Below, in pieces: positions 42,100 to 51,430 of a stretch of DNA of 64,000 nucleotides. Location of the stretch: contig CALJGV010000013.1 in assembly GCA_938075305.1 (NCBI GenBank), forward strand, positions 16,678 through 80,677, in the 5' to 3' direction. The DNA comes from an uncultured bacterium (GTDB lineage: Bacteria; Planctomycetota; UBA1135; GCA-002686595). Position numbers and translations under genes: made by a program. Numbering within the stretch: position 1 is the first letter of the stretch; the number at the start of each line of letters is the position of its first letter. The notes below the pieces were generated by a model. It was not told where the DNA came from. It saw only the letters and a list, made by a program, of their open reading frames with translations, and made no database searches.

Positions 42100-44475
42100 A
42101 TGCTCCCCCTTCTCCTCGCCGCTCTCGCCCTGTCCTGCGCCGCCGATTCGGGGGCTCGTGACTGGCCGACCGCCCCGCCCTTCGTCCGCCCTGACGAACC
42201 TAGCGGGCCGCTTCCCTCCTCGGTCTCCGTGGCCCCGATCGGCCCCGGGGCATGGCGCCTCCGGGTCCACCTCCCCAGCACGTTCGAGGCGAAGAGCGTG
42301 CACCTCGCCGGGTCGTTCAACGGCTGGGACGCCGGCGCGCTCCCGATGGAGCGCGGGGCCGATGGCCGGTGGGCGGCCGAGCTCGAGGCCCGGAGCGGGC
42401 GCCTGAGCTACAAGTTCGTCGTCGACGGCCATCGCTGGATCCCGGACCCGTCGAACGGCGAGCGGGAGCCGGACGGCCATGGGGGTGAGAACACGGTGCT
42501 CACCCTGGGGGCCGCGGGCGCCTCGGCCGACGCGCTCACGGAGGGGGAGCGGCGCCGGCTCGCCTGGGGGCACGAGCCAGGCCTCCCGGTCTATCTCCAG
42601 CGGGCGGGGGAGGGTGCGGCGCTGATCCGGTACCGAGGGCAGGCCGGGCTGGCGCCGCGGCTTTCCATCGAGGGCGTCGCAGGACTTCTCGCGATGACGG
42701 CCGCGGGCTCCCTGGACGGGTTCACCTTCTACGAGTGTCGGGTGCCGCTGACCGAGGAGCCGCAGCGCTACACGTTCCTCGTGGAGACCGAGGATGGCGT
42801 TCGCCGCGACCCTGCGATTCAGACCCTGAGCGAGGCGGCGCTGCCCGAGTTCAGGACGCCCGACTGGGCCAAGCACGCCACGTGGTACCAGCTCATGCCG
42901 GACCGCTTCCGGAACGGTGACCCGGAGAACGACCGGCCGGGCACGCGGCCGTGGACCAGCGACTGGTACGAGGCCAGCCCCGACGAGTCCGGGGTCTCGA
43001 GCGACGGCAGGGCCCTGGGCCTTTGGGACTGGTTCATCTACAAGCGTCTGTACGGGGGCGACCTCGCCGGCGTCCGCGAGAAGCTGGACCACATCGCGGC
43101 GCTGGGGGTGACCGCGATCTACTTCAACCCGGTCTTCGAGGCCGAGTCCCACCACAAGTACGAGGCGACCGACTACCGCCACGTGGACTCCAGCCTGGGC
43201 GCGGGCGAGGACTGGTCCGCCGTCGCCGCGGGCGAGGACCTGCTCGATCCCGCGACCTGGACGTGGAGCCCCTCCGACCGTGTCTTCCTGGCCCTCATCG
43301 AGGATTGTCACGCCCGCGGCCTGAAGGTCGTCATCGACGGCGTGTGGAACCACGTGGGCCAGCGCCACCCCGCCTTCGCGGATGTGGTCGAGCGCGGCCC
43401 CGAGTCCCCCTATGCGGACTGGTTCGACGTGGTCTCCTGGGACCCGTTCGTGCACCGGGGCTGGGCCGGATACGACGACCTCCCCGTCTTCGCCAAGGAC
43501 AGTGGCGGGCTCGCGTCGGACGCCGTGGTGGCCCACATCCACGCGGTCACGCGGCGCTGGATGGACCCCGACGGTGACGGGGACCCCTCGGATGGGATCG
43601 ACGGCTGGCGCCTCGATGTCCCCATGGAGGTCCCCATGCCGTTCTGGGACGAGTGGCGGCGGCTCGTCAAGTCCATCAACCCCGAGGCCTATCTCGCCGG
43701 GGAGGTCTGGGATCGCGCGGACGAGTGGCTCGACGGGCGCCGCTTCGACGCGGTCATGAACTACCGCTTCGCCGACGCGGCGGTCGCCTGGATCGGCTTC
43801 GACGAGCGGAAGCTCTCGCCCAGCCAGCTCGACCAACGACTGGCGGAGCTGCGCCTCGCGTATCCGGCCGAGGCGACGTACGCGCTCATGAATCTGGTGG
43901 ACAGCCACGACACGGACCGGCTGGTCTCGATGCTGCTCAACCCCGACCGGCGCTACGACGCCAACAACCGGGAGCAGGACAATCAGGCGTACCTGAACCG
44001 CAAGCCGGACCCGCTCCACTATCGCCGCGCTCGCCTCGCCGCCCTCTTCCAGATGACCTACGTGGGCGCGCCGATGATCTACTACGGCGACGAGGTCGGC
44101 ATGTGGGGCCCGGACGACCCCTCGAACCGCAAGCCCATGCTCTGGCCCGACCTCGGGCCCTACGAGCGGAAGGAGGATCGAGTCGACCCCGAGCACCTGG
44201 CCCACTACCGGGCGGTGGGTCAGCTCCGACGGCAGCACCGAGCGCTCCGGACGGGCACCTTCGAGACGCTCGCGGTCGACGACCAGCAGGACCTGTTCGT
44301 CTTCCTCAGGGAGGACGGCGACGAGCGGCTCCTGGTGGCCCTCAACGCGGGCGGGCAGTCCGCGAGGTTCGCGCTTCCTGAGGGAGCGTGGCGCGCGGTC
44401 CACGGGGAATACCAGGGAGAGGGTGCCCTCCGCGTCCCGGCGGTCAGCGGCGTCGTCCTCGTCCAGCGTCTCTGA
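42100..44475 (+). CDS. GH13 alpha-amylase-family lipoprotein
   Basis: 791 residues. The N-terminus MLPLLLAALALSC is a lipoprotein signal with lipobox ALSC. Residues about 45-145 resemble a CBM48-type beta-sandwich (VHLAGSFNGWDAGALPM, YKFVVDGHRWIPDP). The catalytic barrel follows: WYQLMPDRFRNGD, AIYFNPVFEAESHHKYEATDY, DGVWNHVG, nucleophile Asp506 in DGWRLDVP, acid/base Glu535 in LAGEVWD and Asp604 in VDSHDTDR, so the triad is complete. The order and the long inserted N-terminal region resemble cyclomaltodextrinase/neopullulanase-type enzymes. It should cut alpha-glucans outside the inner membrane for import by the divergent ABC system. Likely start: ATG 42100. Confidence 0.85.
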   Translation: MLPLLLAALALSCAADSGARDWPTAPPFVRPDEPSGPLPSSVSVAPIGPGAWRLRVHLPSTFEAKSVHLAGSFNGWDAGALPMERGADGRWAAELEARSGRLSYKFVVDGHRWIPDPSNGEREPDGHGGENTVLTLGAAGASADALTEGERRRLAWGHEPGLPVYLQRAGEGAALIRYRGQAGLAPRLSIEGVAGLLAMTAAGSLDGFTFYECRVPLTEEPQRYTFLVETEDGVRRDPAIQTLSEAALPEFRTPDWAKHATWYQLMPDRFRNGDPENDRPGTRPWTSDWYEASPDESGVSSDGRALGLWDWFIYKRLYGGDLAGVREKLDHIAALGVTAIYFNPVFEAESHHKYEATDYRHVDSSLGAGEDWSAVAAGEDLLDPATWTWSPSDRVFLALIEDCHARGLKVVIDGVWNHVGQRHPAFADVVERGPESPYADWFDVVSWDPFVHRGWAGYDDLPVFAKDSGGLASDAVVAHIHAVTRRWMDPDGDGDPSDGIDGWRLDVPMEVPMPFWDEWRRLVKSINPEAYLAGEVWDRADEWLDGRRFDAVMNYRFADAAVAWIGFDERKLSPSQLDQRLAELRLAYPAEATYALMNLVDSHDTDRLVSMLLNPDRRYDANNREQDNQAYLNRKPDPLHYRRARLAALFQMTYVGAPMIYYGDEVGMWGPDDPSNRKPMLWPDLGPYERKEDRVDPEHLAHYRAVGQLRRQHRALRTGTFETLAVDDQQDLFVFLREDGDERLLVALNAGGQSARFALPEGAWRAVHGEYQGEGALRVPAVSGVVLVQRL

Positions 44476-44626
44476 GGCCGGGCCCCATGGGCATCCAGCG
44501 CGGTCGGAGCACCCCCTTGGATCACGCGGCCGTCGGACGCGGCGTCCTCCATGGGGACTCGGGAACTGGCCCCGAGGACAGCGTCCCACGCCTACCGAAG
44601 CAGGGCGCGGTCAGCCGCGCGGGTCT

Positions 44627-45184
44627 TCACCACCCGTAGCCCAGGCTGACCCCAAGCACCACGACGTCCTCGTCAGGGTGCTTCAGCGAGAAGTCGTAGG
44701 CGACCGTGGGGGACACCGCCCAGCCTCCTCCGATCGGGAACTCGTACAGCCCTCCCACGCGCAAGACGCCTTCCCACTCCGCGTTCTTGCGCTCCTCGCC
44801 GTAGCCAAGGAAGAGAGAGAGCGGCTCCGTCGGATGCCAGACCAGATCCGCGCCGACGATGATTGCCCGGCCCTCGCCCGCGATGAACTCGGTGAAGGCG
44901 CCGACGCCGAAGAGCTCACTGAAGCGGTACTCGTAGTCGATGCCCAGGCCGAGGCCCTCCGTCTCCGCGTCCTCGTGGGCGATCCCGGCGAAGCCATTGA
45001 GGAGGTGACGGGGGACCTCAGGACCATGCCCCTCCCCGGCCGCGGCCGCTGGCTCCGTCAGGTCCACCGGCGCCGGCGGCCGGCGAGTATTGTTCGCGCA
45101 GCCGGAGAGGGCCACGCCGAGGGCCAGCAGGCACATCCGGAGGTGGCTGGAGATCCTCCTCCGGGCGAGCTTCGGGACGGCCAT
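44627..45184 (-). CDS. Putative outer-membrane beta-barrel lipoprotein
   Basis: 185 residues. The N-terminal signal (RMCLLALGVALSGC) contains lipobox LSGC. The body has alternating amphipathic strands (GLGLGIDYEYRFSELFGVGAF, SLFLGYGEERKNAEWEGVLRVGGLYEF) and ends in an aromatic residue (VSLGYGW), as in outer-membrane barrels. About eight strands would fit this size. Function is unknown. It stands alone between the GH13 gene and the FetAB-type operon. Confidence 0.6.
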   Translation of the reverse strand: MAVPKLARRRISSHLRMCLLALGVALSGCANNTRRPPAPVDLTEPAAAAGEGHGPEVPRHLLNGFAGIAHEDAETEGLGLGIDYEYRFSELFGVGAFTEFIAGEGRAIIVGADLVWHPTEPLSLFLGYGEERKNAEWEGVLRVGGLYEFPIGGGWAVSPTVAYDFSLKHPDEDVVVLGVSLGYGW

Positions 45185-45375
45185 GGGGCTGGATACAGGT
45201 GGTGGGCCTCGAGCGGGCGGGGGACCCAGCCGGCTTGGAGGGGGCGAGGGCCAAGGCTCGAGACTCTAGCGTGCGGCGTGGTCGACGGCGCCCTCGCCCT
45301 CTCACTCTTGCAGCCCGCCGCTGCACCGCGCCCTGTTGCACCGCAGCAGGGTCTGCGTCGAATCGGCCGTAGGGC

Positions 45376-46179
45376 TCAGGGATCGACGCGTCGGATCCGG
45401 TCTGTTCGAAGCCGATCCCGGTCGTCAAAGACGAGGCGCTCGGCGGCGAGGACGACGCCGATCGTGCCGAGGGCGACGCCGCCTGCGATCGCGAACAGGA
45501 TGAACAGCTGATAGCGTGCCGCGGTCCCCGGGTCCGCACCCGCGAGCAGCTGGCCGGTCATCATGCCGGGCACGCTGATCACTCCCACGGCGATCATGGC
45601 GTTGAGGATCGGGATCATCCCCCTCCTCGCAGCGCGGCGCAGGATCGGAGCGGCCGCCTGGCGGCGCGTCGCGCCGTGGGCGAGGAGCAGCTCCACGCGC
45701 GCGCGGTCCTCGTCGAAGCCCTCCAGCGCGGCGTCCAGGCCGAGGCTGATCCCGTTCAGCGCGTTGCCGAGCACCATGCCCAGGAGGGGGACCGCGTACT
45801 GCGGGGTGTACCAGGGCCCCGGGATGTCGAGCACGACGAGCAGCCCGTACGAGGTCACCGCGAAGGAGCTCACGAGCATGACCCCGACGCTGGCGGCGAA
45901 GATCCCCGGGACCCGGCGGCTGCCGCGGCGGACCGCCTCGATGCCAGCCACGGTCGCCATGACCAGGGTCACGAGCAGGACCACGCCGGGCCCCTCCGTC
46001 TCGAACACCAGCCCCAGCACCCAGCCGAGGAGCGCGAGCTGCACGGCGGCGCGCACGGCGGCCAGGAGCAGGCGCCGCCCGAGGCCCAGGCGCAGGCTGA
46101 GATCCACGACCGCGTTCGCCAGCACCAGCAGCGCCGCGAGGCCGAGGTCGGTCAAGGTCAGCGGAACGATGGCGATCAC
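45376..46179 (-). CDS. fetB: FetB-type (UPF0014) ABC permease
   Basis: 267 residues with about seven membrane helices. Family features include the N-terminal LANAVVDLSLRLGLGRRLLLAAVRAAVQL, GMVLGNALNGISLGLD, RVELLLAHGATRRQA and MMTGQLLAGADP. In E. coli, FetAB exports iron and protects against oxidative stress. The ATG overlaps the ATPase gene stop by ATGA (46176-46179), confirming a two-gene transporter operon. Substrate assignment rests on homology only. Confidence 0.8.
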   Translation of the reverse strand: MIAIVPLTLTDLGLAALLVLANAVVDLSLRLGLGRRLLLAAVRAAVQLALLGWVLGLVFETEGPGVVLLVTLVMATVAGIEAVRRGSRRVPGIFAASVGVMLVSSFAVTSYGLLVVLDIPGPWYTPQYAVPLLGMVLGNALNGISLGLDAALEGFDEDRARVELLLAHGATRRQAAAPILRRAARRGMIPILNAMIAVGVISVPGMMTGQLLAGADPGTAARYQLFILFAIAGGVALGTIGVVLAAERLVFDDRDRLRTDRIRRVDP

Positions 46180-46751
46180 AGGCTCACCTCCCGGGCGCCG
46201 AGCCGCTGCGCGAGGGCCGCGTCGTGGCTGACCCAGAGGACCGAGCCGCCCCCCCGCGCGAACGCCTGCACCCGGGCCTCGGCCTCGGCCGCCGCGTCTC
46301 GGTCGAGGGCGGCGGTGATCTCGTCCAGCAGCAGGACCTGGGGCGTGCCGAGCAGGGCTCGGTGGAGCGCGAGTCGCTGGGCCTCGCCGCCCGAGAGCCG
46401 GCTCGCGTCCGCGCGCGGGTCAAGGCCGGGCGCCGGTGTGTGGGAGACGTTCAGCAGCGTGGCGATGGCCGCGACGTTGTCCTCCACCGTCCCTGGTAGG
46501 CACGGTGCGCCTTGCTGGGCGTATCGCACCGCCCGCCGCCACACCGGCGGCGGAGTCGCCTCCCGCGAGCGTCCGTCGAGGGTGACCTCGCCGGCGTCGA
46601 CCGGATCCAGGTCCGCCAGCGCCCGCAGGAGGAGCGTCTTCCCGCTCCCTGACGGGCCGCGCAGGACCGCGATCTCACCCTCCTCGAGGGCCAAGTCCAG
46701 GTCGCGCCACCAGGGCGCGCGGGTGAGCCCGCGTACCTCCAGGGACCCCAC
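46176..46751 (-). CDS. fetA: FetA-type ABC ATPase
   Basis: 191 residues, a single compact nucleotide-binding domain. Walker A is GPSGSGKT, the signature LSGGEAQRLAL, and Walker B VLLLDEITAALD; H-loop WVSHD follows. The short size is typical for ATPases of UPF0014 systems. It is translationally coupled to the permease downstream and together they probably form an iron (or related metal) exporter. Confidence 0.8.
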   Translation of the reverse strand: MGSLEVRGLTRAPWWRDLDLALEEGEIAVLRGPSGSGKTLLLRALADLDPVDAGEVTLDGRSREATPPPVWRRAVRYAQQGAPCLPGTVEDNVAAIATLLNVSHTPAPGLDPRADASRLSGGEAQRLALHRALLGTPQVLLLDEITAALDRDAAAEAEARVQAFARGGGSVLWVSHDAALAQRLGAREVSL

Positions 46752-46826
46752 GCCTCAGCCCCCGGCCATCGTCCCTGGCCAGCTCTCGCCTCCGAGGAGG
46801 CCGCACGTCGTTCGCTCTACCGTCAT

Positions 46827-46845
46827 GGGGGCCATCTTGGCCCCC
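46827..46845 (-). terminator. GC hairpin downstream of the esterase gene
   Basis: GGGGGCC (46827-46833) and GGCCCCC (46839-46845) pair perfectly over 7 bp around the 5-nt loop ATCTT, 45 nt past the esterase stop. No T-run follows on the minus strand. Confidence 0.35.
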
Positions 46846-46890
46846 GAGGATAAGGGGCGGGAGGGGCGAGTGGAGGCCGGCCTCTTCCCC

Positions 46891-48168
46891 TCAGGGCGTG
46901 AACGGGACCCTGAGCCCGTTGGAGAGGTTGAAGCGGTACGGGAAGGCCTGCACGTCCCGGAACCAGAACTGGAAGTTCCAGGTCTCTCCTGCGGAGATGG
47001 CTCCCGTTGGGAGCGAGGTGTTCATCAGCTCCACCGGATAGGACACCGTGCCGTTCGCGTCGGCTGCCACCACGGGCAGCCGTCGGAGGCTCCCGCCCAC
47101 GCACCGCAGCCCGTTGCCGAGGCCCAGCTGCACCTGGTCGGGACCGTAGAAGAAGAGCCCGACCGTGCTCGAGGGCGCGCCCGTCACCTCCAACACCAGA
47201 TCGTCGGCGGCCACGCTGGTGGAGCCGCTCCAGCCGATCTCGGCGCCAGCTCCGGACGAGTTCGGGGTCACGGGGCAGTACGCCGAGGGGCCCGCGCAGG
47301 TCAGGAGGCCGTCCACGTCGAAGCGCGAGACGAAGTCCCAGATGATCTCGTCCGCGTTGATCGGCCCGGGGAAACCGAAGGCGCCGGGCCAGTCGTGCCC
47401 ACCGCCGGTGATGCGGTAGTGCTCCACCTCGAAGCAGCCCTGCTCTGCGGGCCAGACGAAGCGGTCGGTGCTGGGCGTGATCGAGGAGACGTCAGGGGCG
47501 GATCGGGCCCCGTTGACGCCCACCCAGTAGGTGTGGGTCTGGGGCAGGGAGATCGTGAAGGGGGGGAGCCCGTTGTAGGCGTTGTAGGTGTTGTCGGCGG
47601 TCCCGTGGATCGTGAGGAGCGCCGTCGGAGACGTCGGCGAACAGGACGTGTACGTCCACTCGAACATGTTCCCTGCCACCGCTGCGATCGCAGCGAAGCG
47701 GTCTGCCATGAGGCAGCCCAGGTCGTAGACCAGGTTCCCGCCGTTGGAGAACCCGCAGGCGTACACGCGGCGCTCGTCCACCGAGTAGTCGGCGGCCATC
47801 CGGTCGATGACCGCGCCCACGAAGGCCATCTCGTCGGTCCCATTCGAGTAGGGCCCCTCGCTGTTCCAGATGGGACCGCCACCGGGCTCGGGAAGCCCCT
47901 GGGGATAGACCAGCAGGAACGCGTCCGCCTCGGCCAGGTCTCGCATGTCCGACAGCTGGAGCATCTCCTGGGAGGTCATGTCCCCCCCGTGGAAGTTGAA
48001 GAGCAGGGGCGCGGCCTCGGCGGCGGAGTAGCTTGAGGGCACGTAGACCAGATAGGTCCGGGTTACGCCCTGGACGTTGATGGAGCGGTTGAGGAGCTGC
48101 TGCGCGACGGCCGGGGCGTCGAGGGCCGCGAGGCCTAGCAGTATGGCGAAGGAGGGCTTGTGAAGCAT
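46891..48168 (-). CDS. Secreted LpqC/feruloyl-esterase-like hydrolase with planctomycete-type C-terminal domain
   Basis: 425 residues from ATG 48168, which opens a signal peptide (MLHKPSFAILLGLAAL...AVAQ). Residues about 25-285 form an alpha/beta hydrolase of the LpqC/PHB-depolymerase/feruloyl-esterase kind: YLVYVPSSY, LLFNFHGG, the nucleophile elbow GFSNGG, an acidic residue near IHGTAD, and the histidine in GGGHDWPG. Residues about 290-425 repeat the C-terminal domain of the protein at 6,609-9,011 (AYCPVTPNSSG, DDLVLE, GETWNFQFWFRD, NGLRVPF). Hydrolysis of an ester outside the cell is likely, with the C-terminal domain serving retention or sorting. Confidence 0.75.
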   Translation of the reverse strand: MLHKPSFAILLGLAALDAPAVAQQLLNRSINVQGVTRTYLVYVPSSYSAAEAAPLLFNFHGGDMTSQEMLQLSDMRDLAEADAFLLVYPQGLPEPGGGPIWNSEGPYSNGTDEMAFVGAVIDRMAADYSVDERRVYACGFSNGGNLVYDLGCLMADRFAAIAAVAGNMFEWTYTSCSPTSPTALLTIHGTADNTYNAYNGLPPFTISLPQTHTYWVGVNGARSAPDVSSITPSTDRFVWPAEQGCFEVEHYRITGGGHDWPGAFGFPGPINADEIIWDFVSRFDVDGLLTCAGPSAYCPVTPNSSGAGAEIGWSGSTSVAADDLVLEVTGAPSSTVGLFFYGPDQVQLGLGNGLRCVGGSLRRLPVVAADANGTVSYPVELMNTSLPTGAISAGETWNFQFWFRDVQAFPYRFNLSNGLRVPFTP

Positions 48169-48476
48169 GGTGCGAGACGAGTGGTTGGAGGGGGCCGGGA
48201 CGACCTTGTTCCATTGGAGTCCATAAACCCCGATGACAGCACCCCAGGCTGTCCCTGACGTTCCCCTGCGAGGACCCTTGTCCCACGCTGGGTCCCAGGA
48301 CAGCTCGTCGCGGTGCCTCGAAACCACGGACCCCGCGAGTCGCTCGAGGCGAGCCCTCCAGCAGCGCGGCCGATGGGTGCACGTCGAACCCGGAAGAGCG
48401 AAGCGAGGGGGAGATCGGCCCCGCCCGATGCGGGGGTCAGGCGCCGGGCCGCGCAGGGGCCGCGCGGCCGCACGGC
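48169..48476. other. 308-nt gap without a recognisable gene
   Basis: Between the esterase start and the sulfatase-like stop. It must carry the esterase promoter (minus strand). No coding frame with a family signal, hairpin with T-run, or repeat was recognised in it. Confidence 0.4.
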
Positions 48477-51359
48477 TCAGCGGTAGCCGAGCTCCTTGAG
48501 GCGGTCGGCCTCCTCGGGGGTGTTCACGACGGGGAGGGCCTCGGAGGCGCCGGCTTCGAGCCACATCCAGGCCTGGCCGCGGCCGGGCCAGCCGAGGTCC
48601 TCGGCGCGGCGCTCGGGGAGTTCGCCCCGGCCGAACGCAGCGGGGAGTGATCGAGGGTCCGAGCCGGGGGCGAGCGTGAGCCCGTCCATCGGCTCGCCGT
48701 CCAGGGTGGCCTCGACGCGCAGGTCACTGCCGCGGCACCAGCAGCGGAGCTCGAGGCGGTCGTTCTCGAGCACCGTATCGAGGGCCAGGTAGCTGCGGTC
48801 CAGGTCCATCTCGAAGGCGTCCGGCGCCACCGCGGGACGGGTGATGAAGTTGGCGTCGAAGAGGTCGTCGGTGGAGACGCGAAGCTGGAGGCGCTGGCCC
48901 TTGGTGCCGCGCACGCGCAGGTGGAAGCGGCCCGCGGAGAGGTGGGCGAGGCGGAACTCGCGCAGGGCCTCACGGGCCCGGGCCACCACCTCGGGGTGCT
49001 GGTCCTTCACGTCCACCGACTCGGCGGGGTCCGCGACGAAGTCGTAGAGGGCGTCGGTCTGGTAGAGCGGGTCCCAGAGGTACTTGAAGGGCCCCTCGAC
49101 CCAGGCCTTCTGGGCGCTGGAGTCGTAGGTGGGGTACTCGATGAAGGTGGCGTCCACCGCTGGCGCGTCCGGCGCCAGCCGGTCCACGCCCTGGGCGTCC
49201 TCGGGGGCGGGGATCCCCAGCTGGCCGAGGAGGGTGGGCATGAGGTCGACGGTGGAGACCGGGCGCTCGATCACCTGGCCCGCGGGTCCGCCGGGCACAC
49301 GCAGGAGCATGGGCACGTGGACCTGGTCGTCGAAGAGGGTGTAGCCGTGGTGGTAGTGATCGTGGTCCCCGAGCCCCTCGCCGTGGTCGGCGACGAAGGC
49401 GACGATGGTCCGGTCCCATTGGCCCGAGGCGCGCACCGCCTCGAGCACGACGCCGATGCCCGCGTCCATCTCGGCGATCTCCGCGTCGTAGTAGTCACCC
49501 ACGTAGCGGGCGTCCGCCTCGGTCAGGTCGGGGGCGGGGGGCGGCCCCTCGTGGGCGTACCAGCGCCGGCCGGGCCGCGGGTCGAGGACCTGGAAGGGCA
49601 CCGTCGGGCCGCCGCGGCCGCCCTCGGCGAAGCGGCCGTCGTACGCCGCGTCCGTGAAGCGCTCCCGCGTCTCCGCCGGTGTCGTGTACGGCAGGTGCGG
49701 ATCCATGATGTGCCAGAACATGAGCCACGGGGTCGCGCGGTGGCCGTCGATGAACTCGGCCACCCTGGGCGCGTCCTTCTCCACGGACTCCATGGCCCAC
49801 TGGGCCCGGTACCGGTCGAAGCCCTGGTCGAGGCCATAGCGCGGCGAGATGAGCCCGTTGGCCACGATGCCCGCGGTCTCGTACCCGTTCCGCGCGAGGA
49901 CCTCGGCCACCGAGACGGTGGTGGGGTCGATGGCCTCCCACTCGTCGTGCCCGCCGCGGCCGGCGCCGTGGGCGGAGGGGTAGAGGGAGGTGAGCATCGA
50001 CGAGAAGCTCGGCAGGGTCCACGGCGCGGGGGAGCGCGCCATGTCGAAGCGCACGCCCTCGTCGGCCAGCGCCTTGAGGTTCGGGGTCGTGTCGCGCTCG
50101 TAGCCGAAGGCGGACATGTGATCCGCGCGCAGGGTGTCGACGCCGATGAGCAGGATGTTCGGCGCGGTGGGGGGCTCGTCCCGGGGCTCGATGCGGGGTG
50201 TGCCCACCAGCAGGGCGTCGAGGGGGTCGGGCTGGTCGTCCACGTCGGTGACCCGGAAGGCCAGGGTCCCGGTCCTGCCGGCGGCGACGCTCATGTCGAA
50301 GGTGACCTCGCGCCAGACCCGCTGGTCGCGCTCGTTCTTGGCGTCCACGGTGACGCTCCCGAGCTCGAGCGTGCCCTCGGCGTCGGTGAACCACGCGCTC
50401 ATGGTCGCCCCGTCGCCGGACTCGCGGGAGGTCTCGGGGAGCGCCGCGACGCCGAAGCGCAGCTGCGGCGCCGACTCAGCGGGCGGGACCTCGAGGTCGA
50501 AGGCCAGCTCGCCCCCGGCGCGGACCAGCACGCTGTCCCGGACCTCGGACTGCAGGCTCACCCGCAGGCGCCAGGGCGTCAGGGACTCCTGGCCGTCGCG
50601 GGGTCTGTAGCGCCCCGTGAGATAGTCGAGGTATGCGGACTCCTCGAGGGGCGTGATGGAGACGGTGACGTCGTCGATCAGGGTCACGACCTGGTCCGAG
50701 CCGCCGGTGCGGTGGAGGAAGTGGAGCTCCAGGGTGGAGGCATCGGAGCTCGTGATGGCCTCGCTGCGCACGCGGTCCCAGCCCGACGCGTCCACGCGCC
50801 GCGACACCCGGTCGAGGCTGCGGCGGCGGATCCGGCGGCCCTCGGCGTTGCGCTCCGCGCTCGGGTCGGGGACCGCCTCGCCGCGGTGCTCGTAGAGGCG
50901 CAGGGACTCTCGGCCGCTGCGCTCGTCCAGCGCGGGGAAGCCCTCGACCCGAACCCGGCCCTCGACGACGACCCGGTTGCGGCCGCTGACCGGGAGGCTC
51001 AACACGGCGCGGCTGTAGTCCTCCGCGACGCCGGGGCCGAGCTGGAGCGCAGCCCCTTTGCGACCCCCCTCCTCGACGATGGTCGCGCCCTCGGCCCTCC
51101 AGTCCAGGGTTCGCTGGCGCGGCTCGGCGAACCAGATGCGTTCGGGTCGGGCGTCCTCGGAGAAGTCGTAGGTGATCGTCACGGCCTCGGTCGCCGCGGC
51201 CTCGGCCTCCGGGCCTGTGAGCCGGGCATCCTCCATCCGGTCGAACAGTCGGATTCGGGTGGCAGGGGGAGTGGGGGCGGCGTCGGCGCGGGGGGCCGAA
51301 GCCTCCTGGTCCGCGCCGCAGGCGGCGAGAAGGCAGAGGGGAGCGATGCGTCGGAGCAT
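48477..51359 (-). CDS. Sulfatase-like lipoprotein with non-canonical nucleophile
   Basis: 960 residues from ATG 51359. The signal (MLRRIAPLCLLAACG) has lipobox LAAC. Residues about 40-390 are beta-rich and may include carbohydrate-binding sandwiches. Residues about 415-800 are an alkaline-phosphatase-superfamily sulfatase domain: NILLIGVDTLRADH with metal ligand Asp, and FVADHGEGLGDHDHYHHGY with Asp/His ligands. The normal Cys/Ser-x-Pro-x-Arg of sulfatases is absent. In its place is PWTLPSFSSML, with Thr448 at the nucleophile position, so formylglycine cannot form and activity may be phosphoryl transfer or another esterase reaction. It is divergent from a canonical sulfatase gene 71 nt away. 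Confidence 0.75.
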   Translation of the reverse strand: MLRRIAPLCLLAACGADQEASAPRADAAPTPPATRIRLFDRMEDARLTGPEAEAAATEAVTITYDFSEDARPERIWFAEPRQRTLDWRAEGATIVEEGGRKGAALQLGPGVAEDYSRAVLSLPVSGRNRVVVEGRVRVEGFPALDERSGRESLRLYEHRGEAVPDPSAERNAEGRRIRRRSLDRVSRRVDASGWDRVRSEAITSSDASTLELHFLHRTGGSDQVVTLIDDVTVSITPLEESAYLDYLTGRYRPRDGQESLTPWRLRVSLQSEVRDSVLVRAGGELAFDLEVPPAESAPQLRFGVAALPETSRESGDGATMSAWFTDAEGTLELGSVTVDAKNERDQRVWREVTFDMSVAAGRTGTLAFRVTDVDDQPDPLDALLVGTPRIEPRDEPPTAPNILLIGVDTLRADHMSAFGYERDTTPNLKALADEGVRFDMARSPAPWTLPSFSSMLTSLYPSAHGAGRGGHDEWEAIDPTTVSVAEVLARNGYETAGIVANGLISPRYGLDQGFDRYRAQWAMESVEKDAPRVAEFIDGHRATPWLMFWHIMDPHLPYTTPAETRERFTDAAYDGRFAEGGRGGPTVPFQVLDPRPGRRWYAHEGPPPAPDLTEADARYVGDYYDAEIAEMDAGIGVVLEAVRASGQWDRTIVAFVADHGEGLGDHDHYHHGYTLFDDQVHVPMLLRVPGGPAGQVIERPVSTVDLMPTLLGQLGIPAPEDAQGVDRLAPDAPAVDATFIEYPTYDSSAQKAWVEGPFKYLWDPLYQTDALYDFVADPAESVDVKDQHPEVVARAREALREFRLAHLSAGRFHLRVRGTKGQRLQLRVSTDDLFDANFITRPAVAPDAFEMDLDRSYLALDTVLENDRLELRCWCRGSDLRVEATLDGEPMDGLTLAPGSDPRSLPAAFGRGELPERRAEDLGWPGRGQAWMWLEAGASEALPVVNTPEEADRLKELGYR

Positions 51360-51365
51360 TGGCGC

Positions 51366-51371
51366 AGCGTA
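51366..51371 (-). promoter_or_regulatory. Start-proximal -10-like hexamer TACGCT
   Basis: TACGCT on the minus strand ends 6 nt before ATG 51359, in the 71-nt region shared with the divergent sulfatase. Confidence 0.35.
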
Positions 51372-51415
51372 GCCGGAGGGCGGGTCCAGCGGGCCGAACT
51401 GGCGTGCCAAGCTGC

Positions 51416-51421
51416 TACTCT
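51416..51421 (+). promoter_or_regulatory. Start-proximal -10-like hexamer TACTCT
   Basis: TACTCT ends 9 nt before ATG 51431 without a Shine-Dalgarno. Together with the oppositely oriented TACGCT it gives both divergent genes start-proximal promoters. Confidence 0.35.
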
Positions 51422-51430
51422 CGCGCCCCG

